Shown here: one piece after another, positions 9,328-16,978 of the stretch
How positions within the stretch are numbered: position 1 is the first letter of the stretch
Layout of the letters: the number at the start of each line of letters is the position of its first letter
Translations under genes and position numbers: made by a program
NCBI GenBank assembly: GCA_027055255.1
Contig: JALUNK010000049.1
Coordinates: 8,951 to 40,960 of the forward strand
From: Ghiorsea sp.
GTDB lineage: Bacteria; Pseudomonadota; Zetaproteobacteria; Mariprofundales; Mariprofundaceae
Direction: 5' to 3'
DNA: 32,010 nt
Notes under the pieces: model-generated
Databases searched by the model: none
What the model was told of the DNA's origin: nothing
Seen by the model: the letters and a program-made list of their open reading frames with translations, nothing else

Positions 9328-9948
9328 GTGCAAGATGAAGAGATTGAAATGCTAAAACATTCAGTTATTGAATCCATATACGCAGAGAACGCGCAAGGTA
9401 AGGAAGACCTGAACCTATACTTAAGTAAAGCAAAGGAGGTGTTGGCGTTTAGCCTAAAACAGCTAGGAGATGTTGATATTCGAGCCTCTGTGGAGCCCGC
9501 TGGCTTTAATCGTCAATTGGGAAGAGAGAGCGCTGAAAAGTGTAAAGAAGGCAGTTCTAGGCTAGCCACAGTCCGCCAGCAACTTGTCGGCATTAAAGAC
9601 AAGTATAAGGTTGGCTTAACAGCCAAGAGTTTAGACTCAGAAATAGAGGACGTGATATCGCAGAAAGTAGGGTTAGAAGAAGAAGTGTCTAACACTCAAG
9701 ATCGCTTACATGTATTGAGAGTTGGCTATGATGCCCTCGTAAAAGAGCTGTCGGAGTTTCACAAGAATATTGAGGTAGAGGCTAAGAGTCAGGAGTTAGT
9801 TAAGAAGGCAAGGATTGACCAGGAGCTGCGAGATTTAGAGGTCAGGGGTAAGCAAGATAAACAGATAAAGTCTGCAAAGACTGCTTTAGTGATTTCAACC
9901 TTGTTAGTGATTGCTTATGAAGCATTTGTTTTATATGGAGCTGCGTAA
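9328..9948 (+). CDS. Coiled-coil protein with C-terminal transmembrane anchor, first gene of the FtsK-type operon
   Basis: A 206-residue protein, mostly predicted helix with long charged heptad-like stretches (for example 105-175), ending in one hydrophobic span at about 183-203 (TALVISTLLVIAYEAFVLYG). This makes a tail-anchored cytoplasmic coiled coil likely. The GTG at 9328 is preceded by a purine run GGGGGGA at proper distance; a TTG at 9304 lies before that site and is less likely. The stop overlaps the next ATG by one base (TAATG). No family is recognised. By position it may tether the ATPase, which has no membrane span of its own, to the inner membrane; this is inference. Confidence 0.7.
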   Translation: MQDEEIEMLKHSVIESIYAENAQGKEDLNLYLSKAKEVLAFSLKQLGDVDIRASVEPAGFNRQLGRESAEKCKEGSSRLATVRQQLVGIKDKYKVGLTAKSLDSEIEDVISQKVGLEEEVSNTQDRLHVLRVGYDALVKELSEFHKNIEVEAKSQELVKKARIDQELRDLEVRGKQDKQIKSAKTALVISTLLVIAYEAFVLYGAA

Positions 9949-12833
9949 TGAGTAAACTTTTAGGGATAGATGAGCTAAGGAAGCTTGATTTAACAGATAT
10001 AGGTGTAAAGATAGATTTAGGGGAGCAGAGAAAACAGTTTGAGAGTGCTATTTCTGAGGCTAAAAAAGAAACTGAAGATATGGAGCGTTTGGTTTCTAAT
10101 GCAACTAGAAAGCTCACTGAGAACACCAAGAAAGTTGCGGATCTTCAAGATGCAAAAGTGAAGCTGTCCCAGCATGCTGTACTGGAAGTTGAAGTAAAAA
10201 CTTCAGCTCAAGACCTGTCTAATCATATAGCAGCAGCTGAAAAGGAAAAGCAAAAAATTGATGCTACAATGGCAATAAAGGTAGCGGATGAAATTAAAAG
10301 TGCTTTTTCATCAGTGGCTGGCTGGAATGATGAAGGCTGGAAGCAGTGGTCCCCACCATCTGACTTAAGCCAGCTGAAATTACCGAATTTTTTGCGAATA
10401 GGCGAAACTAAAAGTGGGATACCTGTAGGTGTCCCCTTTATAAAGGAAGATGGCGGCGCACATGTAGTTGAGATTTCTGGAGCAACTGAGAAGAGAGATA
10501 TGGCTCACGCTCTAATGGAGAACTTGGTGCTTAGGATAGCTTTATCTATGCCAAAAGTTGCGCGCTTCTCTTTGGTGGAGCCTGGGAACCACCGTTGCTT
10601 TAAGGGAAGAAAAGAACTCCCTAGTGTTCGAGTTATTGATAGACTGAGTAAGAGTCTAGAGGAAATTAATAATGACATTGTTAGAATTAACAATGAAGTT
10701 CTAGGTCGGGCAAACTCTCTGGATCATTTAAGTTCTGAGGCATGGAAGACGGAACAATTTGAAAGTATATTCGTTTCAGATATGACTCACCCAGAAATTC
10801 TAGGCGAGCTGGGAATATGTAAGCAGCTTGCAAAGATTGGGTCTAGTGGCTCTTTAGCGGGTCGTTTCCTTTTTGTGTATGCGGATTCGAGTGTGGAATT
10901 CCCCGAAAAAGTCGCTGAGTTGGAATTTGGTTCAGTTTCTCTGATTGACCTTGATGACTTGAGTGAAGATGTGGTGTTGGATTTGTTGCCGAGCCCTGAC
11001 GAGGAAACAAGGTTGTTAAACGTTGTGAAAACTCAGAAGGAAGCCGCAAAGTCAACTAACATTGAAGATTTGGTTGGTTCACAGCTGGATACAGGCTGGA
11101 AGGAATCTAGTATCGATTTTATAGAGACTTCTGTTGGTGAGAACTTGTCAGTCTGGTTTGGAGAGAAGAATGGTAGGAATTGTCCACACGGTGCCTTAGC
11201 TGGCACATCTGGCTCAGGTAAATCCAACTTTTTACACATGTTAATACTAGGGCTCTCTTTGAGGTACTCCCCCGATGAACTTCAGCTTTACTTGGTAGAT
11301 GGCAAGGCGGGCGTAGGGTTCCAGCGGTACGAAGGGCTTCCACATGCGAGAGTCGTATCATTAAGGACGCCACCCTTGTTAGCATTAAGTGTCCTTCAAG
11401 AATTGCTGGATGAAATGAACTCAAGGTATGAAAAGTTTGGTCAAGCTGGCGTTAAAGATCTTTCTAGCTACCGCAGAAATACTTCTTCTCCAATGCCGCG
11501 GTTACTGCTGGTTGCAGATGAGTATCAAGAATTGTTTGAGTATGACGCTCAGAGAGCATCAGAAATAATTAAAACGCTTGCTGAGAAAGGGCGTGCTGCG
11601 GGTGTACACTTGTTCTTATCGTCCCAAAGCTTTACTGCTGGAGGTATGCTAGGCGCGACGGCTATTTTTGGTAATATAGCTATGCGAGCTTCGCTTCAGC
11701 TTGCTGAATCCCCTATGGGCTACTTTGGTGATGAAGGCCGTAAGCTGGTTAAGAGCTTAGATAGACCTGGAATGGTGGTTATCAATGACAACCTTGGTAG
11801 CGACCCAAACAGTAATAAAGGGATGACTGCATCTATTACGGATGAGGAAAGTTCTCGCTTGCTTGGCAAAATAAAAGGTCTAGCTAAAGAAAGTAATGTT
11901 GAGCAAATAGTCTTAAAAGCTTCAGGGAACCCTAAGCTTGAGGGCAGCCAAACAATTCAATACTTCGAAAGTTTACCAAGCTATTTAAGCCCAGAAAATC
12001 TAGAGCATGTGGCTAGTCAAGATGTGAGAAATGGCGGTTTAGGAATTAATGGTTGGCATGTGGGTGATATACCTATTGCAATGGTCCTTGGCCGACGATT
12101 TGAAGTATATGGTGATACGATCTTAACTTTGAAGAGTGCTAGGCAAGAGAACGTGCTATTAGTGGGTAGTGATACTAAGCAAGCTAAAGACCTACTTTGT
12201 GTGGCTATTCTGAGTGCGCTATATATTCATGATAAGGATAATTTAGAGCTGTATATAGCTGATGCAGGCCGAGCCGATATGCCTAACGGGATGAGCCTTG
12301 AACGCCTGAGTAAAGATGTAGTACAAGAGTTAGGTTACCAGACTCAGTTTTTCAGGGGGGAGGAGGGAGTAAGTCGAGCATTGAGCGACTTGGCTGAGCT
12401 TACAAATATTCGTAGTCGCGATAGTTCAGTATCAGGAACCCCTGTTGTTTTGGTTCTAAGTGATTTGGACTTTGTAGAGGAACAGGCTGAGGTAAATCTA
12501 ACTGCCATTCTCAAAGAGGGCCCAAGGTATGGCGTGCATGTTATTTTACAATGCTCTACTACCCAACAGTTTTGGTCATTGTTTAGTGAAGGGAATGCTA
12601 AGAAAAATTTAAGGTTATTTAATCACAAAGTGATGTGGCAAATGAGTGAGGAAGATAGTAGACTCTTGGTGAGTTCTAAAAAAGCATCAATGCTTAAAGA
12701 TCTGTCTGATTGCGAATCAGTTTTGTATTACAACACTCAATCGCATCAATCAACTTCCTTTGCTACATATTTACCAATGAAGTCTTATGAGCAAACTGTA
12801 ATGACGTTAAAAGACAGACCTAATAATGGTTAG
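9948..12833 (+). CDS. FtsK/SpoIIIE (EccC-like) ATPase with three tandem ATPase domains
   Basis: A 961-residue motor protein. Residues about 25-115 are coiled coil. Three FtsK-like domains follow. Domain 1 has a degenerate P-loop around GATEKRDM (178-185). Domain 2 is intact, with Walker A GTSGSGKS at 419-426 and Walker B LLLVADEY with D524 and E525, followed by an AEKGRAAGVHLFLSSQS segment typical of FtsK. Domain 3 has a decayed P-loop LLVGSDTKQ near 737-745 but retains the C-terminal KVMWQMSEEDSRLLV pattern. Three domains with one intact is the plan of EccC/EssC in type VII secretion rather than of FtsK, which has one motor plus a DNA-reading winged domain. No membrane span and no FtsK gamma domain are seen. 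A DNA translocase role cannot be excluded. Confidence 0.85.
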   Translation: MSKLLGIDELRKLDLTDIGVKIDLGEQRKQFESAISEAKKETEDMERLVSNATRKLTENTKKVADLQDAKVKLSQHAVLEVEVKTSAQDLSNHIAAAEKEKQKIDATMAIKVADEIKSAFSSVAGWNDEGWKQWSPPSDLSQLKLPNFLRIGETKSGIPVGVPFIKEDGGAHVVEISGATEKRDMAHALMENLVLRIALSMPKVARFSLVEPGNHRCFKGRKELPSVRVIDRLSKSLEEINNDIVRINNEVLGRANSLDHLSSEAWKTEQFESIFVSDMTHPEILGELGICKQLAKIGSSGSLAGRFLFVYADSSVEFPEKVAELEFGSVSLIDLDDLSEDVVLDLLPSPDEETRLLNVVKTQKEAAKSTNIEDLVGSQLDTGWKESSIDFIETSVGENLSVWFGEKNGRNCPHGALAGTSGSGKSNFLHMLILGLSLRYSPDELQLYLVDGKAGVGFQRYEGLPHARVVSLRTPPLLALSVLQELLDEMNSRYEKFGQAGVKDLSSYRRNTSSPMPRLLLVADEYQELFEYDAQRASEIIKTLAEKGRAAGVHLFLSSQSFTAGGMLGATAIFGNIAMRASLQLAESPMGYFGDEGRKLVKSLDRPGMVVINDNLGSDPNSNKGMTASITDEESSRLLGKIKGLAKESNVEQIVLKASGNPKLEGSQTIQYFESLPSYLSPENLEHVASQDVRNGGLGINGWHVGDIPIAMVLGRRFEVYGDTILTLKSARQENVLLVGSDTKQAKDLLCVAILSALYIHDKDNLELYIADAGRADMPNGMSLERLSKDVVQELGYQTQFFRGEEGVSRALSDLAELTNIRSRDSSVSGTPVVLVLSDLDFVEEQAEVNLTAILKEGPRYGVHVILQCSTTQQFWSLFSEGNAKKNLRLFNHKVMWQMSEEDSRLLVSSKKASMLKDLSDCESVLYYNTQSHQSTSFATYLPMKSYEQTVMTLKDRPNNG

Positions 12834-13098
12834 TCTAGACGAAACCTTAGACGGGTTAATATCCTTTAAAAAGATTATGGATAATGCTGCAGGCGAGTTA
12901 CAAGTATACAAAACAAAGCTGGCTAGCTTTCATGAAGAACTGGGTCCTATCTGTAAGCAGATGGAAGATAATCAGCTGCTTGTCGACTCTGAAGAGCTTC
13001 TGTTGTCTTTAGAACGCTCTATAGTGACGGATATGGATGAGTTAAATGACTTTCTCAAAGAGAAAATAAGTGTTTTGGAAGAGTACTTAGAGCTGTGA
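12826..13098 (+). CDS. Small helical protein of the FtsK-type operon
   Basis: A 90-residue protein overlapping the ATPase gene by eight bases and the next gene by four. It is acidic, free of tryptophan and proline-poor, and reads as two helices (about 5-48 and 53-85) separated by a short polar turn. The size and helical-hairpin look match WXG100 family proteins, but no WXG turn is present, so this is only a possible partner of the next protein. No other family is recognised. The tight overlap means it is made together with the ATPase. Confidence 0.65.
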   Translation: MVSLDETLDGLISFKKIMDNAAGELQVYKTKLASFHEELGPICKQMEDNQLLVDSEELLLSLERSIVTDMDELNDFLKEKISVLEEYLEL

Positions 13099-13376
13099 GC
13101 CATAATTCTAAATACCTAGAAATTATTGATGAGTACGACAAAACGCTCCATAAGTTGTTGCTGGAAACAGAACAGTTTAGTGAAGGGGAAGTTTTAACTG
13201 CTTCATCAGGGCTGCGTGATGTGTACGTGGGAAAAGGTGCGGATGCTTTTTTTTCACGCTTTGAAATGATACGTACCAGATTAGTTGATAATGAAGAAGG
13301 GATTCACCGTTTACGAGGGAAATTGAAAATATTGCAGGAAGTCATCGGAACGAAGTCAATGTCTGGGCAAGAATAA
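13095..13376 (+). CDS. WXG100-like small helical protein
   Basis: A 93-residue protein starting at a GTG that overlaps the previous stop. Two helices flank a central turn reading YVGKGADAFF at 44-53. This matches the WxGxAAxxF turn of WXG100 proteins, with Y in place of W; the helices around it (LTASSGLRDV and SRFEMIRTRL) have the family-like spacing. WXG100 proteins are dimeric substrates or adaptors of EccC-type ATPases, and this gene sits two genes after such an ATPase. No C-terminal YxxxD/E secretion signal is seen. The assignment rests on motif, size and neighbourhood; a profile search would decide it. Confidence 0.65.
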   Translation: MSHNSKYLEIIDEYDKTLHKLLLETEQFSEGEVLTASSGLRDVYVGKGADAFFSRFEMIRTRLVDNEEGIHRLRGKLKILQEVIGTKSMSGQE

Positions 13377-14344
13377 TGAACGTACCACATGAACTAATTA
13401 ATATTTTTGAAGAATTAGATTCTGCTATGAGCCAGTTTCACTATCGCTGTGAAGATGTGAGTGAACAGGTGAGTGGTCAGCAAGGCAGGTTTGAAGAGGC
13501 TCTGCATAAGAATAAAAGGAAAGCCGACGATTCAAGCGATAGAGTGGATAAAATGAAAGGTGAGACTGGAAGCCTTCGAAGTTACACTGAGTCATTTGAA
13601 AATGATTATCATCATACTCAACAATGCGTTAACCAAACCAATAAGAAGGTAGGTGCTTGTAGCCATGAAATCGAGGGAGTTTTAAAAGAGTGGAAAGAAA
13701 AAAAGGCTGATGCACAGGTTAAATTTAATCGGGCGCAAGAGAATTATAGCTTGGCAGTTAAAGAATGGGAATATGCATATCGTTCGTGCGCTGAAGCATG
13801 GGCTGAGCATGACCGTATGTCAAAACAGCTAGTTTTTCTTAGCCGCGATAACCCTCAATGGAATTATGTAAAAGGTGAGCAGATTGCACAACTGTGTTTA
13901 TGTCGAAAATGGGAGCAGAGAAGGGACCTTGCAGACAGGAAGAAAGATCAAAAAAGTACTCTCTTAGAACAAGCCAAAGCTTGGCTTTTAAAATGTCAGC
14001 ATAATGTTCAAGTGGCTACCGATAGTAAGTCTTGGGCAGATAAGGCGTTGTCGGCGGGTAAGGAAGCAAGTGACCTTGCCAGTAAAGAGAAAGAAACTTT
14101 AGATGATGCACATCGTAAGTTGGCTGATATAGATGTCTCCTTACACCATCAAGAAGTCTGTATTGATACAATCAATGAATACATTTTGAAGTCAAGCTCA
14201 GAGGCAGATAATTCTAAGAACATAGAATACCAAATTAAAAAGATTCTAGATAACCATGAAGGTGTGGTTTCCTATGCGCGTCAGAAGTTGGAAGAGCGCA
14301 TCGATTTGCTTGAGCAGTTTGATCATGACAGGAATATTATTTGA
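13376..14344 (+). CDS. Long coiled-coil protein of the FtsK-type operon
   Basis: A 322-residue protein that is nearly all charged helix, with heptad-like runs over about 45-140 and 180-310 and a tryptophan/cysteine-richer centre (about 120-185) that may be a folded or hinge part. There is no signal peptide or membrane span. TAATG links it to the previous gene and the stop overlaps the next ATG by one base. The family is not recognised. Such proteins can act as scaffold, as chaperone or as a long WXG/LXG-like helical substrate; the sequence does not choose between these. Confidence 0.65.
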   Translation: MNVPHELINIFEELDSAMSQFHYRCEDVSEQVSGQQGRFEEALHKNKRKADDSSDRVDKMKGETGSLRSYTESFENDYHHTQQCVNQTNKKVGACSHEIEGVLKEWKEKKADAQVKFNRAQENYSLAVKEWEYAYRSCAEAWAEHDRMSKQLVFLSRDNPQWNYVKGEQIAQLCLCRKWEQRRDLADRKKDQKSTLLEQAKAWLLKCQHNVQVATDSKSWADKALSAGKEASDLASKEKETLDDAHRKLADIDVSLHHQEVCIDTINEYILKSSSEADNSKNIEYQIKKILDNHEGVVSYARQKLEERIDLLEQFDHDRNII

Positions 14345-14766
14345 TGAATAACGAAGCTCTTGAACAGCAGTTAAGTAATCATAGTGAAGAAGTATCGCAT
14401 TATCAAGAAAGTTGGGAAAGCACTAAGGACATCTTCGAAGATGCTGTACAGCAGTGGAGAGATGAGTCTGGGCAAAGCTTTACTCGAAGCCATATCTCTG
14501 AAATAGAAGAGTCTGCTGGAGTCATGAGCTCATTATTGGGTGAACAAAGTGAAAGCCTTCTTCGGCTGCTTACCCTTTTTAAAGAGGTAGCCGAGCAGCA
14601 GGAGCAGCTATCTTCTCATTTGGAAGTATGTGTAAGGCTATCTAGAGAACAGACCAGTATTATAAAGGAGGGGGAGTCCCTCGACTTAGACACAAATCAA
14701 CAAGCTAGCTTAGCGATGAAGCACATAGAGAAAGCAGCTTTAATTATTCAACAAATCAAAGAATAG
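14344..14766 (+). CDS. Small helical protein with WXG-like W-x-D-x-x-G-x-x-F turn
   Basis: A 140-residue acidic helical protein. Its turn WRDESGQSF at 38-46 followed by a long helix resembles the WxD/WxG turn in proteins related to WXG100 that travel with FtsK-type ATPases. ATG 14344 overlaps the preceding TGA by one base; a TTG one codon earlier is unlikely. The remainder (about 55-135) is helical, with many E, Q and S residues. No membrane span or signal peptide is seen. It may pair with the 93-residue protein upstream. Function is unknown. Confidence 0.6.
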   Translation: MNNEALEQQLSNHSEEVSHYQESWESTKDIFEDAVQQWRDESGQSFTRSHISEIEESAGVMSSLLGEQSESLLRLLTLFKEVAEQQEQLSSHLEVCVRLSREQTSIIKEGESLDLDTNQQASLAMKHIEKAALIIQQIKE

Positions 14767-14783
14767 TAACGAGGGTATATAGA

Positions 14784-15683
14784 ATGGGTATTTTTAAAGG
14801 TATTTTTTATGGACTTAAAAGGTTTGACATAACCATAATTATTACAATTTCTATTTTGTTAACAGCCTTGCTTGCACCAGGTGTTTTTGATCAGGGGTTA
14901 CGAGCTGCAATGTCGCCACTGCTTGAAATGAAGCAGAAGAAGCTTCAACAGGAAGAACAAAAGGTTGCTGGACAAGAGAAAACATTATTGCAGAGCTTGA
15001 ATAAGATACCTGCCCGAGAATATAAAAAGAATCTAAGAGGGTATAAAGAGCTGCTGCTGCTTAGACCTGATAATAAAATGTATAAAGCCAAGGTTGAGGC
15101 ATATAAGACCTTGATTAACAAACAAGATGCTGCAAGGATTAAGGCAGCTAAGGCAAAGAAAGAAAAGAAAGAAAAGAAAGAAAAGAAAGAAAAAGCTAGG
15201 GCAATAGCAAAAGCTAAGGCGGCAGCAAAAGCTAAGGCGGCAGCAAAAGCAAGAGAGGCAGCAAAAGCAAGAGAGGCAAAGTTAAAGGAGTTCAAAGAAG
15301 GTTTAATTCGAACAAAGTGGGCTGGAGAAATTGATCAGTATAGAAAAAAAGGACGTTACTTTACGGCGGCAAATATAACCCTCAAGTTTAGGAAAGGTGG
15401 TAAAGTTGATTTTAACATTTATAAGGATAAAATGATTGAAAAGTCAAACGGGAAATTTACTCCTGTACCAAGCGCACTGTTTTATTCAAATACGGGTACT
15501 TTTAATTATACTGTAGACAGTAATCTAACGGTTAGAATAAAAGTTTCTGGTCTAGAGGAAGTGAAGACGGATTATGCTAAATGGAACCCCAATAAAACTT
15601 GGACAGTAAAGTCAAAGGGTAAAAAGCGAATGCTTCTTGAGACTCGGGGGCTGTCTTCTGCATTAGAGAAGAAAAGTTACTGA
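14784..15683 (+). CDS. Single-span membrane protein with TolA-like K/A/E-rich stalk and C-terminal folded domain
   Basis: A 299-residue protein. A hydrophobic span at about 12-34 (ITIIITISILLTALLAPGVF) is followed by a helical stretch that contains a TPR-like segment (about 70-105). A low-complexity stalk of KKE and AAKAKA/AAKARE repeats runs from 124 to about 165, and a C-terminal domain of about 130 residues with alternating polar and aromatic residues (likely beta) ends the protein. The layout of span, charged helical stalk and terminal domain recalls TolA, which crosses the periplasm, but orientation is not settled by the sequence. GAGGG lies eight bases before the ATG. It is the last gene of the operon and the only one with a real spacer (17 bases) upstream. 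Confidence 0.65.
   Translation: MGIFKGIFYGLKRFDITIIITISILLTALLAPGVFDQGLRAAMSPLLEMKQKKLQQEEQKVAGQEKTLLQSLNKIPAREYKKNLRGYKELLLLRPDNKMYKAKVEAYKTLINKQDAARIKAAKAKKEKKEKKEKKEKARAIAKAKAAAKAKAAAKAREAAKAREAKLKEFKEGLIRTKWAGEIDQYRKKGRYFTAANITLKFRKGGKVDFNIYKDKMIEKSNGKFTPVPSALFYSNTGTFNYTVDSNLTVRIKVSGLEEVKTDYAKWNPNKTWTVKSKGKKRMLLETRGLSSALEKKSY
15156..15275 (+). repeat. In-frame tandem repeats coding the K/A/E stalk
   Basis: A 9-base unit (codons for KKE) is repeated four times at 15156-15191, and an 18-base unit is repeated four times at 15204-15275 (two copies coding AAKAKA-type and two coding AAKARE-type segments). Both unit lengths are multiples of three, so copy-number change would alter stalk length without a frameshift. 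Confidence 0.85.
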
Positions 15684-15774
15684 TTTTTAGTTTATGATTG
15701 TAGTGGCTTAATGATTACGTGAAATCGGGGGGGGTAGAACCCCTATAAATGTATTACTTTAAAGGAGAACCAAT

Positions 15775-16391
15775 ATGAAAAAGATAATTTTTATTTAATT
15801 GCCGCGATGACGTTTGTCGCAACGGGCTTTACTTCAACAGTAAATGCAACTCCCGTCACCTCGAAAGAGGCTAAGATTATTGCTAAAAACGAAGCTGGTA
15901 AATGGGGGCATGATCTAGGTGTTATTATGACCCCGACTGAAGAAAACCCTTATGCCAAGACATATTCTTCAAAGAAGGCTCATGAGATGGTAAGAATAGG
16001 CAAGGTAAATCATAGATTTATCCACCCGGCCAGCAAAGTCTGCTTAAGTTGTCACTCGGATTCAAAGCGTCATAAAACACCTAAGGAAACGCTGATAGGT
16101 CTTAGGAATCGTGTCGCGGGATCAACGTATAAAGGTACGAGAGGGGAAGATGTTTCCCCAGAGTTACTTGCAGGCACCTGGCGTTGGACAGAAGCGAATG
16201 TGCGCTCGATGATGTGTGATCCACAAGGCACGATTAAGCGATTGAGCGGAAACCCTGATGCTGAAACGGAAATGTTGTCATATACTTACAAGAGGCACGT
16301 AAAGTATGGTATTCATAAAGATTCATGGGTGTTTGTCTGTGATAAAGAGATTCAGGATCAGGTTCTTAAAGATATTAAATTTTGGGACTAA
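15775..16391 (+). CDS. Exported monohaem c-type cytochrome, signal peptide split by a one-base frameshift
   Basis: The body (from 15807) carries one c-type haem motif, CLSCH, in an otherwise unrecognised protein of about 195 residues. ATG 15775 has a strong AAGGAG site but reads MKKIIFI and stops at 15796. If the five-T run at 15888-100 bases earlier, that is 15788-15792, had six T, the frame would continue as MKKIIFYLIAAMTF into the body, giving a textbook signal peptide with a cleavage site near VNA. So either a base was lost (mutation or sequencing error) or slippage restores the frame. As it stands the ORF from 15807 lacks the positively charged start of a signal peptide, and haem attachment in the periplasm would fail. 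No partner gene for electron transfer is nearby, so it may be an island passenger. Confidence 0.7.
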
Positions 16392-16424
16392 CTAAAGACT
16401 CATAAGTAGATGTTAAAACAAAAA

Positions 16425-16458
16425 TGGCTCGGGATTAACTTCTCGGGCTATTTTTTTT
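16425..16458 (+). terminator. Rho-independent terminator after the cytochrome gene
   Basis: A nine-base stem (TGGCTCGGG with CTCGGGCTA, including three G-T pairs) and an eight-base loop are followed by eight T. It sits 34 bases after the cytochrome stop. Confidence 0.7.
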
Positions 16459-16552
16459 GGTGGGTACTCCATTAAGCTCTTTGCAATCAATACCAGTAAA
16501 GCTAGAGAGTGACTACTTACAACCATAACAGATGGCGAACTTCAGCATAATA

Positions 16553-16690
16553 TATAGTGGTTCATGTTTAGAGTTACCGTCATGCCCGAGTTCTTTTATC
16601 GGGCATCCACATATAATTCAAATTAGAAAGGTAATGGATTCCCGCCTTCACGGGAATGACAGGCGGCACTTCAATTCATGAATTACTATA
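16553..16690. mobile_element. MITE-like element with Correia/IS630-like ends
   Basis: The ends TATAGTGGTTCATG (16553-16566) and CATGAATTACTATA (16677-16690) are inverted repeats with two mismatches, and both edges show TA, the usual IS630/Tc1 target. The sequence TATAGTGG is also how Neisseria Correia elements begin. Inside is a second pair of imperfect inverted repeats (GTCATGCCCG near 16579 and CGGGAATGAC near 16651), including the widespread GGATTCCCGCC...CGGGAATGAC type palindrome. At 138 bases it has no coding capacity. Confidence 0.55.
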
Positions 16691-16726
16691 GAATACCCTG
16701 TGTGGTTAAAGTTCAGCATTTAAATA

Positions 16727-16754
16727 TTGACTTTTGGACTTTAGTCTGTAGTAT
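16727..16754 (+). promoter_or_regulatory. Sigma70-like promoter with embedded palindrome upstream of the AAA+/phosphoesterase operon
   Basis: TTGACT at 16727-16732 and TAGTAT at 16749-16754 are 16 bases apart. The spacer contains the perfect palindrome GACTTTAGTC (16737-16746), a possible operator. The predicted start near 16761 falls at a hairpin ACTCTT-TTCG-AAGAGT (16761-16776), so the transcript would begin with a stable UUCG-capped stem. Confidence 0.5.
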
Positions 16755-16799
16755 ACCTTTACTCTTTTCGAAGAGTTCTATTTTTCAGTAAACATAAGG

Positions 16800-16874
16800 A
16801 GCACAGTATGCCTAGCCTCACACATAACCTTGCTGTGCTTGATACAGTCACCCTGTAACTCCTTAGGCTTTTTT
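16800..16874 (+). promoter_or_regulatory. Structured leader with possible 16-residue leader peptide and attenuator-like hairpin
   Basis: A well-spaced AAGGAG precedes ATG 16808, which opens a 16-codon frame ending at 16858 (MPSLTHNLAVLDTVTL). AGCACAG at 16800-16806 can pair with CTGTGCT at 16833-16839 and would cover this start. GCCTA at 16810-16814 can pair with TAGGC at 16864-16868, directly before six T, an intrinsic-terminator form. The two pairings exclude each other, as in attenuators. Translation of the peptide and switching are inference. The rest of the 16392-16978 gap holds the terminator, the MITE-like element and the promoter, with no other gene seen. Confidence 0.35.
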
Positions 16875-16978
16875 AAGCTTAAATTTTCAAAAAACACAGC
16901 ACTCTTTAACCGTTAATGCAGGTCGATTGCGCCTGTATTCTTTTTGTATTCCCTTTTTTTAATCAAGGAGAGCTGTCC

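Noticed and set aside
14945-15295. 116-residue minus-strand ORF rich in Ala and Phe
   Set aside because: It is the antisense of the K/A/E tandem repeats; the composition is a by-product of the repeat, with no ribosome site.
9328-15683. Reading the operon as a Wadjet/SMC-like or Zorya-like system
   Set aside because: The motor has FtsK-type P-loops without SMC hinge or ABC signature, and no MotAB-like proteins are present.
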